Source of the DNA: Cordia subcordata
Lineage: Eukaryota > Streptophyta > Magnoliopsida > Boraginales > Cordiaceae
Assembly: GCA_028554755.1 (NCBI GenBank)
Contig: JAPTOF010000001.1
Location: 30,782,501-30,846,500, forward strand
Reading direction: 5' to 3'
Length of the DNA: 64,000 nt
The translations under genes were made by a program, and so were the position numbers. The notes under the pieces are model-generated. The model was not told the DNA's origin, did no database searches, and was given only the letters and a program-made list of their open reading frames with translations. Positions 45,051-54,972 of this stretch are shown piece after piece; positions within the stretch are counted from its first letter, which is position 1; the number at the start of each line of letters is the position of its first letter.

Positions 45051-45443
45051 AGTCTTTTGAGGGTTTTGATTTGGAAAATAAAAAGGAAAAGAGAGTTCTT
45101 GAAGGAGTTTCCAAGGCTCCTTAATGTTGACGAAGTCTTTTTCAATCCAGCAGATTCTGAGGGATATCCGCGGGATATATTGGCTTTTTGTGGGAGGTTG
45201 AGATTGTTTTTGTGAGGCTTGAGATGAGGGTGTTGATGGTGATTGTTGAGTTGCCTGAGAAAATGTTCTCAGAGGGGAAAAGGTGTTTGTTGTTGTGATT
45301 GGCATAGTCTTCTGTGGAGGTGTTGATGAAGACTGGGCAGACGCCATTGATTCAGTACTCATTGAGTACCAACTTTTGGATTGTGGAGGCATCTTTGTTG
45401 ATGATGTTGCTTTCCCTTTGCCTTTGTCTTTTGACGAAGACAT
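45051..45443 (-). pseudogene. Terminal small ORF of the endogenous caulimovirid
   Basis: A Ser/Pro/Gln-rich ORF starts with an ATG that overlaps the stop of the polymerase ORF by one base (TAATG, 45445-45441), a usual caulimovirid arrangement for reinitiation. It begins with a Lys/Gly-rich stretch and contains a Trp-rich part (positions about 105-125). It runs into the inverted repeat at about 45,050, so the natural C-terminus is lost. Function unknown; the position suits a transactivator-like or other accessory ORF. Confidence 0.55.
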
Positions 45444-47626
45444 TACTGTTGTTGTTGTTGTCCCTGCAAAAATTCTCTTGTAAGGAAGTCCGGAAGGGAA
45501 TTGGACTCTCCTTTGATAAACTCAATGTCAAATTCAAAAATTGAAAGAAGAGCTTACCATCTTACAAAGATTTGTTTTGAAGCCAGATTTTTCACATCTT
45601 TTTTCAAAATATCTTTTGCAGCTTTACAATCAATTTTCAAAAGGAATTTTTGATTGAGTAAATCGTCTTGAAATTTTGTGATACATAGCACTATAGACAA
45701 AATTTCTTTTTTTATAGTACTATAGTTCTGTTGTGTTGGGCTCCAAAATCCAGAAGTGAAGCGAACAAGTTGTTCTGGATGTTGGGGAGAAAGACGCTGT
45801 TTGAGAATGCCACCAAAACCTTGTTCTGAGGCATCAGTTTCGACAATTTTGTAGGCTTCAGGGTGAGGAAGACCTAAACAAGGAAGTGTTCTTGCTTTCT
45901 GTTTGAGTAATTTGACTGTGTTGGTATGTTGATCTGACCAGGGTAAAGGATTTTTGGAAAGACGCTGGTACAGAGGTTTTGCAATTTTGGTGAGGTCCTG
46001 ATAGAATTCTGAAACATAGTTGAGACATCCTAGGAACCTCTGGAGTTGAGTTTTTTCCATGATTTCATCAGGAAATCTAGACGCAAACTCTAGACTTCTA
46101 TCGATTGGGATGATAGTGCCTTGAGTGATGTTGTGGCCTAGAAACCTAATGTTGGTTTTGAATAACTTGATCTTAGAAGCAGATACCACTAAACCATTAG
46201 ATTTAATGAGATGCACAAATGTATGCAGATGCTTCCAATGTTGATGAATGTTGTCAGAAAAAATAAGAACATCGTCAATGTAAACGATAGAAAATGTTGA
46301 AAAGGGGTTGAAAATGTCATTCATGATTTTTTGAAATTCGGAGGGGGCATTTTTAAGACCAAAAGGCATAACGTTCCACTCATATTGGCCAAAGGGGACG
46401 TTAAATGCAGTCGTGTATCGGTCTTCTTCTCTGACTTGAATTTGATTGTATGTACCCTTCATGTCGAATGTTGAGAAGATTTTTGCGCTAACGAGACGTT
46501 TGTTGATTATTGCCTGAACTTGAGGAAGGGATTCTTGTTGAAAAAATTGTTCTTCTATTGCAGAGATAGATGAATCAGAATCGGATGTTGATTCTTGATC
46601 TGGATCCTGATGGATGACTGCAATAGATCTGTGTTGAGATGGAGTCTCTGGAGATTTATTTGCCATCTCAGAGATGAAACTTGGAACTTGTGAAGAGGAG
46701 GATTGAGTTAGTGGAGGCCTTATGACTGATTTGGAAGCCACCACTTGAGGAGAAAGAGTTTTTGGAACTACCTTATCCTTTCCTTTAAGGGATAGAGACT
46801 GTAACATCTCTATCTGTTGTTCTACTTTCCTAAGAAGATCAGCGTTGGGATTTTCTTTGAGCTTGACTTCTGGGGGAAGAGAAGAGGATTTGATGATTGG
46901 GGAAGGAAGAGTTGAAGAAGAAGTTCTTGTAGGAATGGGGTCTTTGGACACAAGAGCTTCAATTTTGTCGAGTTGGGAACCAATAGTGTCAAGGTATTGG
47001 TTAGTGAAGTTGTTTTGTTCAATTATCTTGTTAGTCTCCTTAATTGTTGTTTCTTTACCTAGATCTGAAGAGGTAGAGGGTCCTTTGACAGGAGACGCTG
47101 GAATTGAAAAGTTTTGAAAAGACAATTGAATGTTTTGAAATGGAGGTCTTTTAGAGTCAATCGTGGTCTTTTGATCTGCGAGTAACCACGGTTTTGATGA
47201 CGAAGACACCATTTGAAGATTAGTTGAAAAAGGATACTCAATTTCTTGAGCTTCTGCAAACATTTCAAACCACCGGAAGAAAGGCATAGTGATTTTATTC
47301 TGTCGCAGAAAATGAAACGATTCTTCATGAATTTCATCCTTTTGAGATCGGGAATATTGTTGAAGAAACCAATTTCTTTTTTCCTCATTTTGAGAAGAGT
47401 TGAAATCCTTTTTGAGAAAAGAAACATCAATTTTGAATTCAGTGTTGACCATAAAAAGGTTTTTTGTTGAAGATGACGAAGGGTCATTTTGAAAAGAAGA
47501 TCCAACCATATCACTGGCTGTTGGTGACATGTTTGGTTGTTGAACATAAACATTTTGAGGAACTGGTACAGTTTCCACTGTGCCAAGAGGGATGTTGGAT
47601 TTGGAAGCGCATGATTGAAAGGACAA
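45443..47626 (-). pseudogene. Endogenous caulimovirid polyprotein: linker, reverse transcriptase and RNase H
   Basis: The frame runs 728 codons with one nonsense codon (TAA at 45554-45556, directly after VRW, where relatives have Gln, C-to-T). The N-terminal half is Ser/Pro/Lys-rich and unassigned. The reverse transcriptase begins abruptly, with FSTFDMKG (motif A Asp), MPFGLKNAPSEFQ (motif B) and YIDDVLIFS (motif C, both Asp). RNase H follows with VETDASEQGFGG and the later YSTIKKEILSIV (Glu). No coat-protein CCHC knuckle and no D(S/T)G protease motif occur, and the polymerase fingers before motif A are cut short, so a deletion near codons 370-375 removed coat protein, protease and the start of the polymerase. 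Confidence 0.85.
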
Positions 47627-48357
47627 TCAGGAGCATGTTGGAATGGATATTCAGGTTCAGAGGGAATACGGAAGGAAGTAGATCTCCTAACCGATTCAAA
47701 GTCAGAAGTTCTAAACCTGAGTCGATCTTGGCTGTTGAATTTGATCTCGACGGTACCATCCTGATGTTGTTCAATTGAGGAAAGATCGTCGTGTTGTTGA
47801 GGAACCGTTGATGGGGGAGTTGAAATCGTCCATTCTGAAGGGATCTCGATTTCATTCCATTTGATAGCCTTTGGAACAAATGTTAATCCTTTGTTGTTTT
47901 CAAAAGTTGTTTGCAAAAGAAGGGTTTCCCCTTTGTTGTCGGTCTTTAAAGCTTTCGGGTTCAAAACAGTTTTCATGACTTTGTAATGAACACGATAAAT
48001 TACAACTAAAGACACAATGTTGGGATCCATGTTGAAACCACTGGTTTTCATGTCCAAGGTTAAAACTTTTGGAGTTCCTGGACAATGAAGAGAAACAGAA
48101 AAATTTGGGTAATAGTTGAAAAATGCTGGTCCTTTCGAGAGGCTTGTGGCAACTGTGCCTATCAAAGAATCAGCATATTGTTGGTGACGTGCATCACGAA
48201 GACATAACAAAACTGAGGTGTTGAGACCATCCCTAGTCAAAGGTTTAATCGCTACCGTGACTAAACCTATATGCAAAAAATTATATTTTTGTGCATGTTT
48301 TTGAATGGCCTTAGTTGATAAGAGTTGAAGGGATTGAACAGGCTCATTAACACTCAT
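47600..48357 (-). pseudogene. Endogenous caulimovirid movement protein, frameshifted at its end
   Basis: About 250 codons resemble the viral movement protein family (PF01107), which in live viruses forms tubules through plasmodesmata. Visible family features are an N-terminal stretch with HIGLVTVAIKPLTRDG and a later part with LCLRDARHQQYADS and the hydrophobic SLH. It starts at ATG 48357, follows the leader with the primer site, and shifts frame near 47,620 into the next ORF frame. A single ORF or two overlapping ORFs are possible in the living relative. Confidence 0.8.
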
Positions 48358-48745
48358 GGTCTATTCAACGGTGTTGATTTGATAACTTGTTGCAAAATCA
48401 AAAGTATGAGTTTTGTAGACTTGAGAGACTGGAACCTCAGGCAAGGTCCAATCAGAAAGATGTTGATTAATTTCAGAAAATTTTTCTTTTTGTTTGTTAA
48501 TGATACTGCATGAATTAATGTTGGATGCAAATGCAAAGTGCTTACTTGAACTATTTCTCCAAAACCTATCCATATTAATTCTTATGAATGTTGGTGACAC
48601 TGCTACGGCGAACGATATTACACTGCCCTAAACGCCTTCTCTCGGCTCACCGGGTCTTACACCACGCCGCTATATGTAGTCGGGACACTAGACACACACT
48701 CAAACTAATAAGAACAGAAGTTGAATTGATAATACAAGCAAGGGA

Positions 48746-48763
48746 AACTTGGCTCTGATACCA
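48746..48763 (-). other. tRNA-Met primer binding site of the caulimovirid
   Basis: The minus strand reads TGGTATCAGAGCCAAGTT, matching the plant initiator tRNA-Met primer site of caulimovirids. It lies in the leader, about 230 bases after the TATA box and 390 before the movement-protein ATG. Confidence 0.88.
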
Positions 48764-48990
48764 AATACAACCCAGGACAGAATCCTTAACAAAAGATATT
48801 GTTGAAAGCACAGGAAAATAAATAGATATTCAAAAATATTGTATGTTGAAGACAAACCTGTTGAAGATAAAACTGTTATTATTGATCTTCAAAATACAAG
48901 AGGAAGCGGAAGTACGGAAATGTAAACACTCAATATACAAGCGAGTTCTCCCCTCTATTCAAATCCTAAGTTCTATACAAATGAATCAGT

Positions 48991-49305
48991 CTTAAATAGA
49001 CTGGGAAAAGAGAAAAGAACAAAAGAAAACAGTCCTAATCTACTTTGGATTCCTGTAGCCATGGGACGCGGTCAGGAATCTTCACTGTTGATTTGACAAA
49101 AAGTGTTGAACAGTGTTGACGCGTGAACTCCTTTTGTCGAAAGTTGATGTTGAGGTGACAAAAGTTGGAGACGCGTGGCACCTTTTGCACCGAAAGCCGG
49201 TGTACCCGTTGCTTTGTTGTCGGGCATGGGAATCTTCCCAGTTGTTGTTGATGTTGACAGGATCAGAACGACTGTGAGTCGACATTGATGTCGTCCAGCC
49301 CAAAA
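48991..49305 (-). promoter_or_regulatory. Caulimovirid promoter region with TATA box
   Basis: TATTTAAG at 48998-48991 (minus) looks like the TATA box of a 35S-like promoter. Upstream, ACGCGT-type motifs (TTGACGCGTGAAC, GAGACGCGTGG) and GACCGCGTCCC could be enhancer elements; this is inferred. Confidence 0.6.
49101..49142. repeat. Inverted repeat, right copy, of the viral block
   Basis: Partner of 45008-45049; 40 of 42 bases match in inverse orientation. Confidence 0.9.
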
Positions 49306-49308
49306 AAC

Positions 49309-49346
<38 letters not shown>

Positions 49347-49746
49347 TTAATAATGATACAACTACTAATAATAACAATAAAAAAAAATAATAATAACAAC
49401 AGTGAGAATGAGAATAAGAATAAAAAAACTAATAATAAAGCTAATACTAATAAAAATAATAATAAAACTACTACTACTGATAATAATAATAATAGGAAGA
49501 AAGAAGACAACTACTAAGACTACTACTATTACTACTAGTACTACTACTGCTACTACTCAAAATAATAATAAAACAAATAATACAAATGACAACAATAACA
49601 ATAATAATAATAATAACACTAAAAAGAAGAATAATAAAATATATTTTAATAAAAATGATAATAATACCAATAATAGTAATAAAAAATAATAATAATGCTA
49701 ATAATAATAACAAAAATAAAAATAAATAATAATAATAATAATAATA

Positions 49747-49779
<33 letters not shown>

Positions 49780-50100
49780 GTAATAGCAATAATAAGAATA
49801 ATAATAATAATAATAATAAAACTAATAATTGTAATAATAATAATTAAACTAATAATAGTAATAATAATAACAAAAATACCAATACTAATAACAATAATAC
49901 AACTAATACTAATAAAAATAAAAATAATAATAATAGTAATACCAACAATAATGATGAAACTAATAATAATAACAATCAGAATAAGAAAAAGATTAAAAAA
50001 ACTAATAATAATAATAATAATAATAATGATAAAACTAATAATAATAATAATAACACTAATAATTAATTATTATTATTATTATTATCAAAATTGTTATTAT
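49309..50100. repeat. (AAT)n-rich repeat, right flank of the viral block
   Basis: About 800 bases of AAT/TAA/ACT runs with interruptions and one inverted stretch, where (AAT)n at 49,722-49,747 turns into (ATT)n at 49,748-49,780. ORFs of 142, 95 and 79 codons are repeat translations, not genes. Confidence 0.95.
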
Positions 50101-50518
50101 TATTATATTGACAGTAACAATAACAATTTCAACATAGTGATTCAAATATCGACATCTTAAACTAAACTACACAACAATAACATTAACAATCATATCGGCA
50201 GATGTTTATACGTAACATAAACATGCACAACATATATGTACATGCACATCATGAATATATACATAAATATAATACATACAACTATACATACATGTGAAAC
50301 ATGCATATACATGAAATAACTTGAAGAAAACGTAAAAAAACAATACTTTAAATCAGTAAAAACTTAAAAAAACTTACAATAAGAGGCAAAATCCTAGGCT
50401 TGAAGTTTTTTGAGTGAGATTTTGAGTTTTATGGCTAAAAAAACGTGGGGTAAAAGGGGGGGGGGGATTGCTTTGAGATCGGGTGGGGAAGAAGAGTTGG
50501 GGGGGTATTTATAGCAAA
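50101..50518. other. MULE interior spacer with G-run
   Basis: AT-rich sequence with alternating ACATAT/TACATG between 50,210 and 50,320, and a run of G at 50,457-50,466. No gene seen. Confidence 0.5.
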
Positions 50519-50665
50519 ACGCTCGGTTTTTGAGTAGCCGATTTCGGCTATTCAAAAACCGAAAGAACGAAAATCAAGGGCATTATATATTGTGCCGTTG
50601 AGAAGAGATTTTTTGGCTATTGAATAGCCAATTTCGGCTATTCAATAGCCGAAAAATCTTATGTT
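50519..50665. repeat. Subterminal palindrome cluster, right
   Basis: Contains the perfect palindrome TTCGGCTATTCAATAGCCGA(A) at about 50,633-50,653, a related TTGGCTATTGAATAGCCAA at 50,613-50,631, and half copies near 50,525-50,565. Mirrors the cluster at 38,935-39,185. Confidence 0.88.
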
Positions 50666-50685
50666 ACGATTACGTGTATATTTTG

Positions 50686-50815
50686 CACGTTTTCGTTTTT
50701 TGAATACCCGATTTCGTTTATTGAAAAACCAAAAGTGCTATTTTTGCAATCCAACAAAAAATAAGGCTATTTTTGAAATTTATTATTTAATTTGTGTTAT
50801 TTATAAAAAAACTCC
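50686..50815 (-). repeat. Right terminal inverted repeat
   Basis: 130 bp; on the minus strand it starts GGAGTTTTTTTATAAATAAC. Flanked by GTTTATGTAC at 50816-50825. Confidence 0.96.
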
Positions 50816-50825
50816 GTTTATGTAC
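50816..50825. repeat. Target site duplication, right
   Basis: GTTTATGTAC, identical to 38783-38792. Confidence 0.95.
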
Positions 50826-51803
50826 ATACATATATACATGTATATGTACATACACAACTGTAATTAACTAATAAAGATAAAACATATTCAGTTATTAAAC
50901 ATGACTAGATTAAGCAAAATTTAGAGCTTATTTGTATTAACTTTTTCAAAAACACTTTTTTTTTAGTAAATTTTGAAAAATATATATTTTTAAAAAACTA
51001 AAAATTCTAACTTTTTAAAAAATTGTATTTTAACTTTTTTTTTCCCAAGTTAAACCAAATAATTATTGCAAGAGAATATACTTCCTTCTTTTTTTTTTTT
51101 TTAAAAAAAAGCCAATCCATATATGCTATTAAATGGATCAACCGATCCTGAGTTCCTGGTGATTGTTCTATCGGTTTCCCTGTAACATGACTCTTTTCAA
51201 AGGAAAACTTTTCCATCAGTTTAAATTGATCTTAGTTTTCATAGTTTTTGAACAAAAATTCTTAAGTCAAGAATAAAAACTTATAAGAGAAAGGCCAAAA
51301 ATTTGTAGGTCAGGAACTATAAATTTTTGTAATTTAAAAAAAAAATTCATAAGTCAAGAATAAAAATTCATTGATAAAAATTTTGTTCTTTCACTTATAA
51401 ATTTTTGATTTATGCCTACAATTTTTATTCTTGACCTATCTACAATTTTTTTTTTTTGGAGTGAATCTAACATCAGTTTCATTGAATGAAGAATTTTCCC
51501 TTTTTCAAATTAACTCTCCGTGGTACATAAAATCATATTAGGTATACTTTTCAAGAAGCACCCTTAAAGCAACAAATTGCTGCAAAAGCAACCTAAGCAT
51601 ATGCATATGTAGTAGCAGTAGTAAATCTGGAGAATCCCTCTTACCAAACTAGGAAGCCATGAACACGCCATCTAATATGGTGACCATTCTTCTCGGCTTC
51701 ACCATCCTTTATAATTATTCTATATTACGTGATCTTGTAATGTTACGAGATGATTCAAATCCAATATTGCGTGAAGTTTGCAAAGGAAACCGTTTGAATG
51801 AAG
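50826..51803. other. AT-rich spacer
   Basis: T-runs and repeated AAGTCAAGAATAAAAA(T/C)T with inverse copies (ATTTTTATTCTTGACCTA) between 51,260 and 51,445, possibly a decayed foldback element. An 86-codon ORF (51659-51919) with hydrophobic start MVTILLGFTILYNYS has no recognised family. Confidence 0.45.
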
Positions 51804-51890
51804 CCGCGCCGCGCCACCTGGAGGAGCGCCGCATCACTCCGATGAGGACTCGCCGCCAACACAGCCTCTCGTCCACAGGCGTGGCACAGG
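51804..51890 (+). repeat. GC-rich segment related to 53321-53400
   Basis: Aligns with the later segment over about 85 bases with one 3-base gap; shared blocks are GCATCACT, GATGAG, CAACAC-like and GGCGTGGCA. Its identity is unknown (coding piece or structured RNA). Confidence 0.5.
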
Positions 51891-51962
51891 ATGTGAAACT
51901 CTGTGGCTACTGCGTGTAGTAAATGGTAAACCAAATATACATAGTCTTTCACTTTGTGTATG

Positions 51963-51993
<31 letters not shown>

Positions 51994-53320
51994 TTATATA
52001 CTTGTGTATCTGATTGTTTTTCTTTTTGATAATTCAATGCTAAGAGATCACAGATGGCTAGTGCGTGCAGTAGAATGGCATTTTGGATAATTCGATTTCA
52101 ATTTGTTATTACTTTATGCAATTTGGGCTTCATATAGAACAGTGAGATTTTGGGACATTTTTTTGTCAATTACTATCTAAATTTGGAGAAGATATGCATA
52201 ATTTTGCTGTTTTTCGTGTCACCCTTTCTTCTACTAGTACTAAAGTTGTTGTTGCTCTAACCGGCTCAGTGATGTCAAAGCTTGTCTACTGGTGTAAATT
52301 TTAGTATCCCATGTCGAGAAAATATGAGGTCCTAATTTAGTAGATAATGATTTTGGGCTACCCTGTCGTGTTAATTGGTTGACCGATGTAATCTCAGACT
52401 CTGTATCGTCCACTTTATTTTGCGATAAGGGTGAATAAGTACCAAGAGCTTTCGTGGAACACTCTGATGTGCATGTTAAGTGACTTGTAAACTGTTTTCT
52501 TTTTTCTTTATTTGTTTTATTGCTACTTTGTGTACTTGTGACAAGGTTAATTTGGAGTATCTAAGACTTTATTAAAATCATAAAATGGTCTGTTAGGAGT
52601 GCTCTTATTGATCATTGGTTCAGAAAGTTTGGTAGCTTCTTCTTTTAACATAGTCTTATGTGTGCTTACGCTTGCTATGGATAAATAATGTTCTTGGTAG
52701 GTGATGGATGATTTACTTAAAGAAAGCAATGGATGACTGGCAAAGATGAATACTTTTTGTTAGATAACTGAGGTGGTATATTAGGATGAGCAATTAACTA
52801 CCAGATGGAGGAGTCTAATTATTTATTTACATAATTTAGAACATTCTAGTAGGTTTTGGAAATAAAATAAGGAAGCCCTTGCAACAGTAAGGACAGAAGT
52901 TACAAGAAAAGTTTTCTTTCTTTTGCATGAATATCATAGAAAATCTGAGTATGTAAATTAAGGAAACTTGTGGAGCCACATACAATGGCTAATAATCTAA
53001 TTCAGGCAGACCAAAAGAAGTCTTATCTTCTCAGGTGGGGTTGTGAACTTAAGACAGCATTTGTATCTCTAGAAAGCTATTTCTTCTGTTAACTTGTGCG
53101 GGCAAAATCTTGTTTGAGTGTTGATCCGACGGTTCTGGGTCTTTATCCCTCTTATGCAGGGCAGCCTTCATACTTGCAGACCTTCTAATTAACACACTAA
53201 TCGATATGATAATAGTTGTATGGGATCATCTAGAAGAAAAGAATTGCAGAAGATCACCTGGGAAAGGAAAAAAGAATTGTGGGATTCTATGTGAAACGCG
53301 TAAGGGGAAGTGTTGAAACA
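51891..53320. other. Spacer with (TG)n microsatellite
   Basis: A TG run lies at 51,970-51,992. The rest is AT-rich with no recognised gene. Confidence 0.5.
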
Positions 53321-53420
53321 GCGGTGCCACTTACAGGAACAATGCATCACTTTGATGAGTCCTTGCGTCAAACACCTCCCTTCCTCTGGCGTGGCAGAGG
53401 AGGGAGTGCTATGATGCATT
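53321..53420 (+). other. Strong imperfect hairpin, unknown
   Basis: AATGCATCA (53341-53349) pairs exactly with TGATGCATT (53412-53420), and CTCCCTTCCTCTG (53376-53388) pairs with CAGAGGAGGGAG (53395-53406) with one bulged base; TTTGA/TCAAA makes a third stem. It could be a three-way folded RNA or part of a decayed gene. One frame reads AVPLTGTMHHFDESLRQTPP and then FLWRGRGG. Confidence 0.4.
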
Positions 53421-54222
53421 GAAAATCTCAATTCATAATGAGATGACGCAAATGGAATATCTGTTTTGATTTCGTTTCTGCATCCATTATATGTATCTAT
53501 TAATTAGTTCAATTTATTATTGCCAACTGGTTTGCCTCTTTCATTTCAGTTTTGCAGAAATTTTATGTTGCTGCATTTTAGTCACTATTGCTTTATTTAT
53601 TTTGTTCATGTAAAATGAAACTGATATGAAAGTAAGTAATAACTGAATCAAGCCATGTTTGATCAAAAGTGTTTTGAATTTAAAGTTCAGGCAGGTGAGT
53701 GGTAGAAGATGGGTAAGGTAAAGCCTACTGTTTCAGTACCCAATGTGACCTTAATAATCCACAATTACCATTTAGAAACTAGAGATATTAGTTGAAGCTG
53801 AGTGTGCTGAAAGCCAGTTTAGAACAGGTTTTTTTTCCTGAAATTATGTTTTCTTAGATTAAATTTTAGCAATTTTAGTTAATGTCTTTCTTGTTTGTTA
53901 AGATATACCAAGGTTGCACTTTTACCTTCTATAACATGCGAGACTCATTTATGTAACTCTTTATAATGCAAAACTTGAAAACCTGGAGGGGAAGGATTGT
54001 AAATTTTGAGAAATAGGATGTATCAGATTTATAACTGCCATTGACCTTGTCTAAATATGGGGGTTTAGCTGCACTGGGTTTCAATATGAATCTTTCTAAG
54101 CCGTATTCAATAGAGATTGAAGCTGAGAAACTTTTAGGTAAATGATAAAGTATAGATATTTTTATGACGTATTCCCATTTAATCTAGTAGACTAAAATAC
54201 CCCTGAGTTACCATCTCGGGCA
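53421..54222. other. Spacer, no gene seen
   Basis: AT-rich sequence leading to the TATA box of the next gene. Confidence 0.5.
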
Positions 54223-54230
54223 TATAAAAG
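54223..54230 (+). promoter_or_regulatory. TATA box, probable promoter of the MBD-like gene
   Basis: TATAAAAG is followed about 30 bases later by CT-rich transcribed-looking sequence (TCTGGCTCTCTCTCATCG) and a possible splice donor near 54,326 (ATGTACG). The long gap to the first coding exon at 57,024 would be a 5' UTR intron. This link is inferred. Confidence 0.4.
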
Positions 54231-54972
54231 ATTCACTTAGTCCATCGTGATTGTCGCTGTTGCTACTTAATTTCGACCAACTTCTTATCTGGCTCTCTCT
54301 CATCGTGCTGTTTGCGTCCCAATGTACGTTCACAATCTAGATCTTCTTTTTTCTAAAAATATCATTGTTTATCAATTTTATGAAAACAATTTCACTTGTT
54401 TCCTTTGATTTGCTTACAAGATACCTTAGATCTATTCGCTTGTTGTTGTCATTTTCTTTTTACCATGTATGTGATTCTGCATGTGTTGCATTTCAGCTTG
54501 ATGATTAATTTCTCTAGAAGTTTTTAGATCTGCTCTTTCTGCTTATGTATGTGTTAGATCCGTGATCACTTATGCTCATTTGTCTGATTGCTGCAAGTAA
54601 TCTTGTTACCATAAAGGGTGACATAATTATTTGATTGAGGTGTTAGATTTTTTTCTTCGTAGGAAATTCCGGCCATGTTTACTGCAAGTTACATGTACAA
54701 AATGACAGCTGCTATTGGCATTTTGTTTTAGTGGTGCACGCTCTTTTATATTCCTCTTTTGCATATATTAACAAGATTACTTCTAATCTCTTTGTTAAGA
54801 GGTCTGTAAAAAATGTGCACCATTAAAGAAAGTTTTAATATCTTTTATATTACTCATGGAATCACTAAATTGAAAAATGAAAATCTGTTTTCACGTATAT
54901 GAATAGAAGAATCTCAGCTTTTAAAAAGCACGCATTGTTTCTTCTGGTCCACCAATGAGAAGGTAATACCCT

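Larger units (their letters stand above)
44985..49305 (-). mobile_element. Endogenous pararetrovirus (Caulimoviridae) copy, internally deleted
   Basis: On the minus strand, from high to low coordinate: an enhancer-promoter-like region with a TATA box, a leader with a tRNA-Met primer site, a movement-protein ORF, a linker-reverse transcriptase-RNase H ORF, and a final small ORF. The order, the movement protein and the absence of integrase mark a plant caulimovirid, not an LTR retrotransposon. Coat-protein zinc finger and protease motifs are missing. The movement ORF has a frameshift and the polymerase ORF a nonsense codon, so the copy is defective. AAT repeats stand on both sides, and a 42-bp inverted repeat lies near both ends. 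I could not assign a genus; a florendovirus- or petuvirus-like source is possible. Confidence 0.85.
38793..50815 (+). mobile_element. Mutator-like element (MULE), 12.0 kb, with MURA and plant-mobile-domain genes
   Basis: Ends are 130-bp inverted repeats (38793-38922 and 50686-50815; 7 mismatches by eye), flanked by a perfect 10-bp direct repeat. Inside lie a MURA-type transposase gene (plus), a plant-mobile-domain gene (minus, convergent), AAT-rich repeats and an endogenous caulimovirid block. The convergent pair recalls maize MuDR (mudrA/mudrB), although the second gene is unrelated to mudrB. Both genes carry stops, so the copy is probably immobile unless helped. The high identity of its ends and the perfect target duplication suggest moderately recent insertion. 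Confidence 0.95.

Noticed and set aside
44518..45051. A 177-codon ORF rich in Asn and Ile.
   Set aside because: It is a translation of the AAT repeat; similar ORFs at 49082-49713 and 49951-50160 were rejected for the same reason.
44985..49305. The viral block as an ordinary LTR retrotransposon with a tRNA-Met primer site.
   Set aside because: No LTRs or integrase; a movement protein ORF precedes the polymerase, which fits Caulimoviridae.
53341..53420. A hammerhead ribozyme, because of TTGATGAGTCC and a three-stem fold.
   Set aside because: The core does not fit: extra bases stand before TGATGA, the GAAA core is CAAA, and stem II cannot form properly.
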